DNA of 64,000 nt from JAPPHA01 sp965242975 (GTDB lineage: Bacteria; Pseudomonadota; Alphaproteobacteria; Rhodobacterales; Rhodobacteraceae). A program made the translations under genes and the position numbers. Below are positions 43,388 to 51,259 of this stretch, piece by piece. Position 1 is the first letter of the stretch. The number at the start of each line of letters is the position of its first letter. Below the pieces are notes generated by a model. That model was given only the letters and a program-made list of their open reading frames with translations, had not been told where the DNA came from and searched no databases. The stretch spans positions 2,604,001 through 2,668,000 of the forward strand of contig CBDETS010000007.1 of assembly GCA_965242975.1 (NCBI GenBank). Direction: 5' to 3'.

Positions 43388-43737
43388 ATGGAGACCGCTC
43401 CCGTGACCGCGCAGACGCTCCCCGACGAACCCAACTTCTGCTTCGTACCCGCATACGATGTCGAGACCGACGTACTGCAGATCCGCATCGTCATCGAGGG
43501 CCTCGCCGGCCATGTTTCGACCGCCCTCATCGCGCTCGACCTCGACGACGCGCATTCGATCTGCGACAAGCTGAACCACAAGCTCGGTTACGACTGGGAG
43601 AAACCTGGACCGCCATGGCGGCCGCCTCGATGCACGCCGAGGACGGCGGTCCCGACGCCGACGCCTGGCATAGAGAGACGGTCTCGACCGCACTCCAGTT
43701 CAACGCACTCTGCATTCGTCGCGAGGTCGCAGCATGA
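43388..43737 (+). pseudogene. Small conserved hypothetical gene with one frameshift
   Basis: The first frame (from ATG 43388) gives METAPVTAQTLPDEPNFCFV through DDAHSICDKLNHKLGYD. The second gives ETWTAMAAASMHAEDGGPDA through CIRREVAA and the stop. Joining them needs one frame change near 43600. The stop overlaps the ATG of the next gene (ATGA at 43734-43737), so both were in one operon. I do not recognise the family. Confidence 0.5.
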
Positions 43738-45171
43738 ATTCAGCCGAGGACAGGAACCGAGCTTCCGCATTAACCAAGCTCCTGCGCGCCGAGCTCCGCG
43801 ACGCCCGCTTTTCAGTGACCCACCTCGCACCCACCAACACCGAATTCCGTCCGAGCGAGTTCGGCGGCGGCACCAGCAGCGATATCGAAGAGACCTTCAA
43901 GGAGGAACTTGACGCTCGCGGACTCAAGGCCCTGCACCAGGAAGGCGTCTGGAAGCGGGAGTCGTTTCAGTCCGACATCCAAGTGAAGGCGCTCTCCCGA
44001 AGCTCCAAGAGCGCTGCACGCGTCCACGAGTTCGAGCGCCTGCTCGATGACATCGGCGTCCCTGTCCGAAGGCTGCGTCGCACACGCCCTTGGCTCGGTT
44101 ATTTCCCACTACTTCACGTCGTCCCAGGTCCCCGGCCTATTCCCCGGAGAAGTCCTTCAGCGTCTCCGCCGCAACGGATCTATGGAGCTATCTTCTCGTC
44201 GACGCCTGCCTCACCACGCCCCGACGCACCGCGAACAAGGTGCTCCGCTGGGTGCGGGGCGCCCCGCTCAACTTTGAAACGCGCGTCCTCCTCGGCCGGT
44301 TGAACGCAGCCTCCAGCTTCACCCTCGCAAGTGGTCTTGCCGTCGAGCGGCTGCCGCGCAGGAATGACCGGCTCGAAGGCTGGTTTCGCACCGGCTCCGG
44401 CGTCGCGCTGTCGGACTATCTGGATCGCACGATGCTCCGCATCACGTGCAAAATCTCGCCTGTCCTGTCCAAGCCCACCAAGATCACCAAGCGACCTGTC
44501 GGCACTCCCACTCAGTCATGGGAACGACAGCCACCATCGAATCATCCTGACCATTGCCGCCCGGTGATATCCACGGGCTCGGACGCGCCCTGTCCCTCGT
44601 GTGCGACGCAGCGGTCGAGATGTCCCACATCTGGCTCGACTACAGCGAGCATGCTCACTTCGGGCTGCGATTGGACCGCTCTTCGCACGGCATCGGCAGC
44701 CGTGAGCTGCCTCCCCGAACCGACACGGATTCCGCATTGACGGCAGATGACCTGAAGGAAGCATTCCGGCTTCAACCTCAGTTGCGCAACATGCCCAGAA
44801 ATGTACCTACTGCCTTCGAGTACGGGCTGAAGTCTAAGGCGCGCAGTATCGACCTTGCGGACCGCCTGGTATTCCTCAGGACCGCACTCGAAGCACTTTT
44901 CCTCGACCACGGCAACAATGCGGAGCTGGCCTACCGCCTGGCGACCAACGGCGCCTGGTATACGGGTCGCAACCCGGCAGAAAGCCGGCAGCGATTCGAC
45001 ACGCTCAAGAATGTCTATGCCGCCGCGTCCGGCGCGGTTCATTCCGGTCGCGTCAAGAAACCCGCCGAAACGCTGCTGACGGACGGACAGGAAATTTGCA
45101 GGCTGGCCATCCTGAAGCGGCTCCGCTCCGGGCAGGATCCCATCTGGAAGGACATCGTCTTCGGCCGCTGA
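43734..45171 (+). pseudogene. Degraded gene with Apea-like HEPN C-terminal region
   Basis: Several frames seem to carry pieces of one protein: MNSAEDRNRASALTKLLRAE (43734), ACLTTPRRTANKVLRWVRGA then GLAVERLPRRNDRLEGWF (44090 frame), and GRALSLVCDAAVEMSHIWLD to the stop at 45171 (44554 frame). The last part has ADRLVFLRTALEALFLDHGN then YAAASGAVHSGR, like Apea-type HEPN domains (R-x4-6-H ribonuclease or signalling modules). The arginine expected before the conserved His is an alanine here. At least two to three frame changes are needed, so the gene is dead or badly assembled. Joining the first part to the HEPN part is less certain. Confidence 0.5.
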
Positions 45172-45293
45172 CTCCACGGGCCGAGTCGGTTTCTCCGCCG
45201 CGCAGCCGGCCCGCCGGCGTCCACCTCGGGTTGCGGCACCACCCGCCTTGCCCACCTATGGTGAATTCCCTGTAGCGCCGAATCGACAATGAC

Positions 45294-45479
45294 ATGTTGA
45301 AGCCAGTCGCATGGATGGGTTCGAGCAAGGCGGATCTGAAGCGCTTCCCCAACCCGGTGCAGGGACGCATGGGGTTTGCGATCTACCGCGCCCAGCTCGG
45401 ACGTCGGCATTGCGACCCCGAAGCAGGAGCTCGACCTCGTCCGCCGCCGCCTGGCAGCCGCCGCGCGGCACTACCGTGA
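45294..45479 (+). pseudogene. HigB/Gp49-like toxin remnant
   Basis: The frame begins MLKPVAWMGSSKADLKRFPN, PVQGRMGFAIYRAQLGRRH, the typical N terminus of Gp49-family (COG4679) RelE-like toxins. After GRRH the homology stops and the frame ends at 45479, just before the left inverted repeat of the Rpn element. The expected partner antitoxin lies beyond that element at 46927, so the locus was interrupted and the toxin's C-terminal half is gone. Confidence 0.65.
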
Positions 45480-45493
45480 CGCGCTTAGGGGTT

Positions 45494-46902
45494 GTCACGA
45501 AACAATCGATCCGTGTGTCCGAGTTTCGAGAGTCTCTGTCCCGTCCTCGTGCGGCGTCCGCTTGCCCGCGTTTCGTTTGCCGTATCAGTGCAGACATGGC
45601 GGTCTACCGGAAAGGGTTGTGGCACATTGGCCGGGATCGGGGTAAAGACCGTGACCTCGGTCGTGGCCAGGGTCAGGACCGGTCTCAGCGATGATGGGTA
45701 CCAGACATGGCCTTGCCACGCGCCCGGCACGACGCCCTCTTCCGCCTGCTCGTCTCCGATCCCGGCCGCGCCGGTCAGCTGCTCGGCGAATATCTTCCTT
45801 CGGAGGTGGTCGCCCGCCTCGATCCGGAGCGCCCTCCGGTGCATGTCGAGGGTACGATGATCGACGGCGAGGGCGGCACGACGCAGTCCGACGCCCTTTT
45901 CCGCCTCCACCTCGGGGACGGCAGCGCGGTGATTGTCTACACGTTGCTCGAGCACAAAAGCAGCGTCGATCACCGTACGCCGCTCCAGCTCATCCGGTAC
46001 GTGCTCGGGATCTGGGGCAAGGAGTTGAACAACGGCGCCATCCCGGACGGTGGCCTGCCACCTGTCATCGCGATGGTATTTTTTCACGGACGGGAACCGT
46101 GGACAGTGCCCTGTTCGATCCAGGACATGATCAATGCTCCCGAGGGCCTGGAACACCTCGCGCAGTCCTTCGGCCGCTACGTGGTTCACGATCTCGGGCA
46201 GATCACGCCGCGGGAGCTATCGCGGAGTGCCGATGTGCGCGCGGCCCTGCTGGCGCTGGCCCGCGCGTTCCGCGAGAATGTCGCCGAGGATGAGGACGAC
46301 CTTCTGGTTGCCGGAGTTGCGGAGACGGAGTTCGGTCGCTACATATTGGCTTACATCATTGAGCAGGTCAGCCTGCCGCCCGAGCGCATCGAGGCCGCGC
46401 TGCGGCGGACGGGGGCGGACCCGGAGACGGTGGAGGACGTGATGGGTACCGCCGCGCAGGTCTGGATGGAACAGGGCAAGGCCGTCGGGATCGCCGAGGG
46501 CAAGGCCGCCGGGATCGCCGAGGGCAAGGCAGAGACGTTTCTGCGTCAGGCGCGACTGAAGTTCGGAGAACTGGCGCCGGTGCACGCTGAACGGGTCCGC
46601 GGCGCTTCGCCCGAACAGCTTGATGCCTGGCTCGATGCCCTGATCACCGCAGAGGACGTCGACGCGGTGTTCGGAGATCGTACCCGGCATTGATCCGACC
46701 GTCTCCGACTGCTCCGTTCCGGTTCTTCCTGGCGTGGTCTTGCGTATCGACTGTCCGGCAGAGTCTTGCGCCCGTCATCATGGCCCGGCTCTTCGGAAGC
46801 CTCGGACAAGCGATGGCAACGCAGTGACGCATGTGAATTGAACACGATGGCAAACTCGGATGCAATCCTGACGACTGCAAATCGTTTCGATTGTTTCGTG
46901 AC
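45494..46902 (+). mobile_element. Putative Rpn element bounded by 16-bp inverted repeats
   Basis: GTCACGAAACAATCGA at 45494-45509 is repeated exactly in inverse at 46887-46902. Between them lies a single intact gene, a Rpn-family nuclease, plus ~200 bp of leader and ~190 bp of trailer. The insert separates a HigB-like toxin remnant from its HTH antitoxin. No clear target duplication is seen. A related left end recurs at 49813. I infer a mobile or mobilisable unit; this structure has not to my knowledge been generally described for Rpn genes. Confidence 0.6.
45707..46693 (+). CDS. Rpn-family recombination-promoting nuclease / putative transposase
   Basis: The 328-aa protein begins MALPRARHDALFRLLVSDPG, the typical start of YhgA/Rpn proteins. 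The PD-(D/E)xK nuclease core is visible as TQSDALFRLHLGDGSAVIVY and LLEHKSS (E-x-K). Rpn proteins are DNA endonucleases that stimulate RecA-independent recombination in E. coli. The C terminus has a short Gly/Ala/Glu/Lys repeat (GIAEGKAAGIAEGKAE) and a DUF4351-like helix pair (LKFGELAPVHAERVRGAS). It is the only gene between the perfect inverted repeats. No frameshift is seen. Confidence 0.88.
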   Translation: MALPRARHDALFRLLVSDPGRAGQLLGEYLPSEVVARLDPERPPVHVEGTMIDGEGGTTQSDALFRLHLGDGSAVIVYTLLEHKSSVDHRTPLQLIRYVLGIWGKELNNGAIPDGGLPPVIAMVFFHGREPWTVPCSIQDMINAPEGLEHLAQSFGRYVVHDLGQITPRELSRSADVRAALLALARAFRENVAEDEDDLLVAGVAETEFGRYILAYIIEQVSLPPERIEAALRRTGADPETVEDVMGTAAQVWMEQGKAVGIAEGKAAGIAEGKAETFLRQARLKFGELAPVHAERVRGASPEQLDAWLDALITAEDVDAVFGDRTRH

Positions 46903-46926
46903 GGGACCATAGTGGGGACTGACGCC

Positions 46927-47265
46927 ATGAAACCAGACGACACCGCCGTGGAGCGCGGCAGCGGCAACGTCTTCGCCGATCTCGGCTTTCCCCACGCCGA
47001 CGCCCACCTCGTCAAGGCCGATCTCGTCAGCCGCATCGACGACATTGTGCGCGGTCGCGGCCTGACCCAGACCGAGGCCGGACGACTGATGGGCCTTTCG
47101 CAGCCCGACGTGTCGCGGCTGCTTCGGGGCGACTTCCGCGAGTATTCGCTGGATCGCCTGTTCCGCCTGCTCAACGCGCTCGGGCGCGACATCGACATCG
47201 TCATCCGCGAGCCCCGCTCTGCCGACGGCGCAAGGCTGCGCATCGCCGCCGCCGAACCCGCCTGA
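46927..47265 (+). CDS. HTH antitoxin (COG5606 / HigA-like)
   Basis: The 112-aa protein has a central XRE helix-turn-helix (LTQTEAGRLMGLSQPDVSRL, LRGDFREYS) and the C-terminal RLFRLLNALGRDIDIVIREP typical of COG5606 antitoxins, which pair with Gp49-like COG4679 toxins. The N-terminal VFADLGFPHADAHLVKADLV also fits. ATG 46927 is the start; it lies 25 bp after the right inverted repeat of the Rpn element. Its toxin is the truncated remnant at 45294, so the antitoxin is an orphan. It may now be read from the Rpn element or its own promoter. Confidence 0.88.
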   Translation: MKPDDTAVERGSGNVFADLGFPHADAHLVKADLVSRIDDIVRGRGLTQTEAGRLMGLSQPDVSRLLRGDFREYSLDRLFRLLNALGRDIDIVIREPRSADGARLRIAAAEPA

Positions 47266-47932
47266 CCGCTCCCCCAGTTGCCCCGGGCCACAAACGTGGC
47301 ATAATCCGGTTATCGGCGTTCACCCCTATGGTCCGGGCGAGGTGCCGGCCGGACCTCTGTCTTGAGCCGCCCGTCACGAACGCGAACCCCGGCGAAACGA
47401 CTGGTGGCGGGCGAAGGCGCGCCGGGTGTCGATACCGGGCGGCGCACCTCGCCATCGTTCGGCGTCACCTCCGACTTCTCAACAACACCATGCGGCGCAC
47501 GATCCTGACCGGACCGGTGCACACGTCGACCTTCCGGAGTTACGCTGGGAACCGCCGCCTGAACGGCACTCAGCGGCCTTTTTCTCCGTGAATTCTGACC
47601 TTGAAACCGGACGAACATCTAGCACGAGTTTGACATTGCAACTCGGCCCAATGATCTCGACTGGCCGCTGGTAACTCGGCCGCTATGCACGGTCAGCAGT
47701 TTTCCCCAACCGTCAGGCAACCCGGCCCTCGCGGCCCAAACAGCTGTTGTCTTTCCTGTCGATGGCCTCCGGCACTGCCTCCGTGACTGGTTCCAAGACA
47801 TGAGCCGCGTTTGACGACATCGGTCAGGTTGCATCGGAGCATAACCCCGATTACGACTGCAACAACACGATGGCAGCACCCGACATACCCAGTTCACACA
47901 TTTCTTTCGTTGGTCGATGTAAACGATTGACT
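47266..47932. other. Intergenic, antitoxin / ankyrin gene
   Basis: 667 bp without a supported gene. A TTGACA near 47630 has no good -10 partner. Composition becomes less G+C-rich towards the ankyrin gene. Confidence 0.35.
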
Positions 47933-49774
47933 ATGGCTCACACCGCAATCAGGACCAGTTTCTCGGGAATTGTGTTTAGCATCTCACTGGCGTTTCACGC
48001 TGGCGCGTCTCCGGACTGTATCGAATGGGAACTTCCAGACTACTATGAATCGGCCGTAGGACAAGATGTTGAAGATTGCCTCGAAAGTGGAGGTGTTGGC
48101 GTTAACGACCAGTTCGAATTCAGCTTGCCCGCGTTCCTGCCAGGCCCGCCGGCTGATCAGCCGGATTCCAGGGTACCGGGTGGGCAGGGCCGAAACGCGA
48201 CGCCGCTTCACGTGGCCGCCGGATTCAGTTCCCGAACCGACGTTATCCGGGTCTTGATCGATCACGGTGCCGACATTTCAGCACTGGATTCGTCAGGGGC
48301 CAGCCCACTGCACTGGGCGGCCGCTCTCAACGAGAACCCCGAGATCATCCACATCCTGCTCGCCTTCGGCGCGGACGTGGCGCAGGTCGATCAGTCCGGC
48401 AAGTCTGCCTGGCAATTGGCGAAACCGAACCGGGATTTGCAGGGAACGGCTGCGCTTGAACGCCTCCGGCCGGCCGGTTGCACTGTTGACCTGGGCAGCG
48501 AGCCCTGCTCGGGCTGGGGCACACCCGGGTTTTTCAAAAGTGCAGACCCGGAAACCGTGGCCCTGTGCATGCAATCGGGCGTGGACATCGAGGCGAGGTT
48601 GACCTCCGGATGGACGCCCCTTCACTTTGCCGCCGCGTTCTCCAAACACCCGGAAGTCATCGACGCACTTCTCCAGGCCGGAACGGACAAGAGCGCTCAA
48701 ACCGAATCCGGACTGCTTCCCCTGAACCTCGGAGAAAAGAACCAGGCCATCGAGGGATCCGGTGTCTTGTCCCGTCTCCACCCGGTCGACTGTTCGGACT
48801 GGATGTCCCTCAGGTTTTTTGCCCGCGCGTCGGCCAGAGAGGTCACGGCGTGCCTGGAAACGGGTGCCGACGTCAACGCACGGTCGCAGAGCGGTTGGAC
48901 GCCATTCCACCTCGCGGCCGGGTTCAGTTCCGACCCCCGTGTCTTGAAGACGCTCGCCGATGCCGGAGCTGACACGCAGTCGCGGGCCGAAAGGGCAATG
49001 CTGCCCCTCCACATGGCCGCCCGTCACAATCGGAACCCTGCGGTCGTCGAGACCATTCTTGACCTGGGCGCCGACATGAATGCCACGTCGGATGCTGGTC
49101 GTACTCCGCTTCATGTTGCGGCCGAACGGAGCAAATCGCCGGAGTTGGTGAGAACTCTGATCGACAGCAATGCCGACATTACGGCGCGAACGTCCGCCGG
49201 AGAGACACCTCTCGAACTCGCCCAAAAAAATGCGGCCCTCTCCGAGGACTCTGGCTTGGCTGAAAGACTTCGCACACGAAGTTGTAACGACTGGCTGACC
49301 GTTCAGTTCTTTCGTTTCGCTTCACCTGGAGATGTTGGCCGCTGCCTGGACGACGGCATGGACCCGAACGCTAAGTCGGCAACGGGCTGGACGCCGCTCC
49401 ATCTCGCTGCCGGTTTCAGCGACTCGCCGCGAATTGTCAAAATGCTTGTCGACGCCGGAGCGAATCCTGAATCGGTTTCCGAAAGCGGCTGGACGCCACT
49501 CCATCTGGCGGCGCGCCACGCAACCGATCCAGAGATCATTTCGGTCATCGTTGACTCGGGTGTTTCTCCGAATGTCAAGACTGACTCGGGGTGGACGCCA
49601 CTTCATTTCGCAGCGAATGGAGGCAAGTCCCCCGGGATCATCTCTTCGCTGGTCAGGGAATGCGCGGATACCGCGTCGCTGACCGTGGTCGGGTTCAAAC
49701 CCTGGGACCTGGTTCAGAGAAACGACAGCCTCAGAAACTCGCCGGTTTCGCAGCTTCTCGACCCGGATCGGTAA
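47933..49774 (+). CDS. Exported ankyrin-repeat protein with higher-order repeats
   Basis: The 613-aa protein has a signal peptide (MAHTAIRTSFSGIVFSISLA) and about a dozen ankyrin repeats (GWTPLHFAAAFSKHPEVIDA; GRTPLHVAAERSKSPELVRT). The repeats are arranged in larger blocks, each introduced by a Cys-containing spacer with the pattern C-x-x-W-x-x-x-x-F-F-x-x-A-x-x-x-x-V-x-x-C-x-x-x-G (near 48520, 48800 and 49290). These paired cysteines suggest disulfides outside the cytosol. ATG 47933 is chosen because it directly starts the signal peptide; the frame is open to 47870. Exported ankyrin proteins often bind partner proteins, sometimes of a host. It is a single-gene unit. Confidence 0.88.
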   Translation: MAHTAIRTSFSGIVFSISLAFHAGASPDCIEWELPDYYESAVGQDVEDCLESGGVGVNDQFEFSLPAFLPGPPADQPDSRVPGGQGRNATPLHVAAGFSSRTDVIRVLIDHGADISALDSSGASPLHWAAALNENPEIIHILLAFGADVAQVDQSGKSAWQLAKPNRDLQGTAALERLRPAGCTVDLGSEPCSGWGTPGFFKSADPETVALCMQSGVDIEARLTSGWTPLHFAAAFSKHPEVIDALLQAGTDKSAQTESGLLPLNLGEKNQAIEGSGVLSRLHPVDCSDWMSLRFFARASAREVTACLETGADVNARSQSGWTPFHLAAGFSSDPRVLKTLADAGADTQSRAERAMLPLHMAARHNRNPAVVETILDLGADMNATSDAGRTPLHVAAERSKSPELVRTLIDSNADITARTSAGETPLELAQKNAALSEDSGLAERLRTRSCNDWLTVQFFRFASPGDVGRCLDDGMDPNAKSATGWTPLHLAAGFSDSPRIVKMLVDAGANPESVSESGWTPLHLAARHATDPEIISVIVDSGVSPNVKTDSGWTPLHFAANGGKSPGIISSLVRECADTASLTVVGFKPWDLVQRNDSLRNSPVSQLLDPDR

Positions 49775-49812
49775 TTCGGGAACAGCTGGTTTCTGCGTCA
49801 TGGCCGAGATTT

Positions 49813-50040
49813 AGGGTTTGTCACGAAACGATCGCTCCGATCGTTCGATAATTCTTGAGCCTTTGGCTTGTCTCTGTGTGACGTCTGATTGCTCGTGTTT
49901 CGTTTGCCGTATCCGTGCGGACGTAACCGGTGCGCCGGAAAAGACGATGGCGTACATGGCGGGATCCCGGTAAAGACCTCGCCGCGACCGTGATCGGAGC
50001 CAGAACCTGTTTCTGCGACGGGAGAGGTGAAGTCTAAAAT
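49813..50040 (+). repeat. Second, solitary copy of the Rpn-element left end
   Basis: TTAGGGTTTGTCACGAAAC at the left matches TTAGGGGTTGTCACGAAAC at 45485-45503. The following ~220 bp resemble the leader of the Rpn element, sharing CGTTTCGTTTGCCGTATC and a GGTAAAGACC stretch. No Rpn coding sequence follows; an IS91-type fragment does. It looks like a truncated older copy. Confidence 0.6.
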
Positions 50041-50068
50041 CTGGATTATTTGAGAGGGGCGTGGTTCC

Positions 50069-50845
50069 GTTGGAATTGCGATCCCGCTGCACACCTGGGG
50101 ACAGAACCTCGGACAGCACATCCATGTTCATTGCATCGTCACCGACCGCGTCCTGAGCCCGGACAAGGAACGCTGGCTCTCCCCGGCCCCGAAAGGCTTC
50201 CTCTTCCCCACCCGGGCACTCTCGAAGATCTTCCGGGGAAAGTATCTCGACTTTCTCGACACGGCGCGCCGCAAGGGCGAGCTCCGCATCGATCCCGACA
50301 ATGACGACGATCACGCTTTCGCGCGCCTGAAAGCCACGCTGAGATCAAGGGACTGGGTCGTCTACACCAAAGCACCATTTGCGGACACGGGAAAGGTGCT
50401 GAGCTATCTCGGACGGCTACTCGCACAAGACGGCGATCTCCAATCCAATCACCGTCTCGTCGGTTTCGACGGCGAGAACGTCCGCTTCCGCTGGCGCGAT
50501 TACGCGCACGGCAACACGGTCAAGGTCATGAAGCTTGATGCCGACGAGTTCATCCGCCGGTTTCTCCTGCATGTGCTGCGGCACGGCTTCACCCGGCTGC
50601 GCCACTATGGATTGCTCGCCAATCGCTTCCGCGCCAGCAAGCTTGCCCGCTGCCGGGAACTGCTCGGCCAGCCGGAACCCGAACCGTTCGTACCGGAGAA
50701 CACCGAGGCGATGATGCTGCGCCTGACCGGGAAGGACATCACCGTCTGCGAACACTGCGGGCACGGCCCGCTACGGCAGATCCCCATTTCCAAGGTGCCG
50801 CCCGAGACCGCGTGGCAAGTCCCCAGGCCACGGCCGCCGCCATGA
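50069..50845 (+). pseudogene. IS91-family transposase remnant (C-terminal part)
   Basis: The open frame gives HTWGQNLGQHIHVHCIVTDR, GFLFPTRALSKIFRGKYLD, RDWVVYTKAPFA, LVGFDGENVRFRWRDYAHGN and DADEFIRRFLLHVLRHGFTR, a clear IS91 Y2-type rolling-circle transposase (the HIHVHCIV metal site is present). The N-terminal third is missing. Around 50410-50450 two compensating indels replace the usual YTH-catalytic-tyrosine segment (GRY-SHKTAISN in the other frame), so the recombinase tyrosine region is altered. Confidence 0.75.
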
Positions 50846-51259
50846 CGATGCAGTCTCACCAGATGATCCGGACCCGGGCCCGGTTCGATGCTCGACCCGG
50901 GCAGGCTCCTGCTGTGCGCATCGTTCCCGAAGTGGCGAAAGATGCCTTGGCGGGTGGCAATTTCGACGAATTATCCCTCTTGGGCCGTGCCAGGACCATC
51001 ACGGCAGCATCGATGCCTGGAGCGAAGCGCTTCAGACCGGCGCGATAAAGCTCGCGTCGGCGAATAGAACCCCCATAGAAACTCACCGTCAGGGAGCGCG
51101 GCTCAGCTCAATGATTTTATAGAACGTGCTTCGCACGATCCATAAAAGCCTATTCATAATCAGAACGTTCCGATTACCAGTCCTTCCCGCCCTCCGACCG
51201 GAGGTGCCCGCCCCGGCCGCCGATGGCCGCACCCGGACTCGTCGCTGGCTGCGCCCGCG
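50846..51259. other. Intergenic, IS91 remnant / autotransporter-like gene
   Basis: 414 bp with no supported gene. A short A+T-rich stretch near 51110-51180 lies just downstream of the autotransporter-like stop and could serve in termination, but I see no clear hairpin. Confidence 0.35.
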
